Source of the DNA: Psococerastis gibbosa
Lineage: Eukaryota; Arthropoda; Insecta; Psocodea; Psocidae
DNA: 64,000 nt
Reading direction: 5' to 3'
Assembly (NCBI GenBank): GCA_963971405.1
Contig: OZ020491.1
Location: 25,972,855-26,036,854 of the forward strand
Positions 63,541 through 64,000 of this stretch are shown here, in pieces. The notes beneath the pieces were generated by a model, which was given only the letters and a program-made list of their open reading frames with translations, searched no databases and was not told the DNA's origin. Made by a program: the position numbers and the translations under genes. Position 1 is the first letter of the stretch. Each line of letters begins with the position of its first letter.

Positions 63541-64000
63541 TTTAAAATTGGGGTACAGGTGTTACCTGTGTGCACTTAAGCCTATTGGGCCTATTGTGCC
63601 CCTTACAAAAAGTATCTACATCACTTCCTCGAGGCCTATCTTCCTTATGAGAGCCAGGATCTTGAGGGGATTTAGAAGCGGTAGGTCTTTTACATTTAAC
63701 TCCAAGCTTCCCAAGCAACATATACTGCCTGAACACCCAACGGCCGCGCTATGCGGAGCGCAAAGCAGAAGACCTGCGCACAATAAAGTACCAGGTATAA
63801 TAGGTTCCATGACGGATGGATCGGTTAGGTGTGTGGGTTGCTCTTAACTCACCTTGACTATTTACCTTGTTCCTTTGTCACTGCTCTACATTCAGGGTGA
63901 TTTTAATGCCACTGCCAGTCTGTTTTAAATCGGAGGACAATGGGAAGAACTCTTCTGCCTTACTACTGTCTGTTCCTCTTCCAACCATTAGAAGGGCAAC
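63541..64000. other. Unassigned sequence with overlapping short frames
   Basis: GC-richer 63600-63840 is open on both strands (plus frame to 63845, minus frames from 63810), but I recognise neither. It could hold an exon of a neighbouring gene. Confidence 0.35.

Overview
This 64 kb window looks like intron-rich, repeat-rich nuclear DNA from an arthropod, most likely an insect. It is AT-rich and has no operons, ribosome binding sites or long open frames. The longest frames, under 200 codons, are mostly decayed reverse transcriptase or lie inside repeats. The retroelement types (jockey-like and several other non-LTR elements, tRNA-derived SINEs), a mariner-like element, hAT-like elements and many foldback MITEs point to an insect. 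I cannot name the species; a hemipteran would fit but is not shown.

Only one host gene is convincing. It lies on the minus strand in the first 15 kb: exons at 14884-15034, 7322-7484 and 1947-2077, plus a probable cassette exon at 6384-6485. All have AG acceptors and GT donors, and the reading phases join exactly. The joined protein resembles the insect relatives of vertebrate SKT (KIAA1217) / SRCIN1, the family of Drosophila CG32809 with an AIP3-type coiled-coil region. The 5' end of the gene (AIP3 domain, start codon) and its 3' end were not found. They may lie outside the window or in small exons I could not see.

Everything else is mobile or repetitive. Layout: 0.3-0.75 kb R2b repeats; 1.34-1.62 kb foldback; 2.3-7.9 kb SINEs and foldback FB1 between exons; 8.1-9.4 kb a 183-bp tandem array; 10.2-11.8 kb a mariner-like pseudogene carrying a nested element; 12.5-14.1 kb an R1 repeat carrying a nested jockey fragment; 15-28 kb R1, FB1 and FB2 repeats, R2a retroposons, a 229-bp tandem array and several reverse transcriptase tails; 28-40 kb hAT-like and MITE insertions, duplicated retrotransposon tails and SINEs; 40-55 kb PIF/Harbinger-like and MULE-like MITEs, hAT pairs, R1 copies; 55-57.6 kb nested MITEs, a 93-bp triplication and a 182-bp tandem array with a tRNA B-box-like motif; 57.6-64 kb sparse degenerate repeats, two SINEs and low-complexity sequence.

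The strongest observations are layered insertions dated by exact target-site duplications (a MITE within a MITE, an element within a mariner, jockey within R1), a tRNA-Glu-derived SINE family of about twelve copies, and two of those SINEs sitting about 40-50 bp from splice acceptors of the host gene. I saw no new defence or enzyme system and do not claim one.
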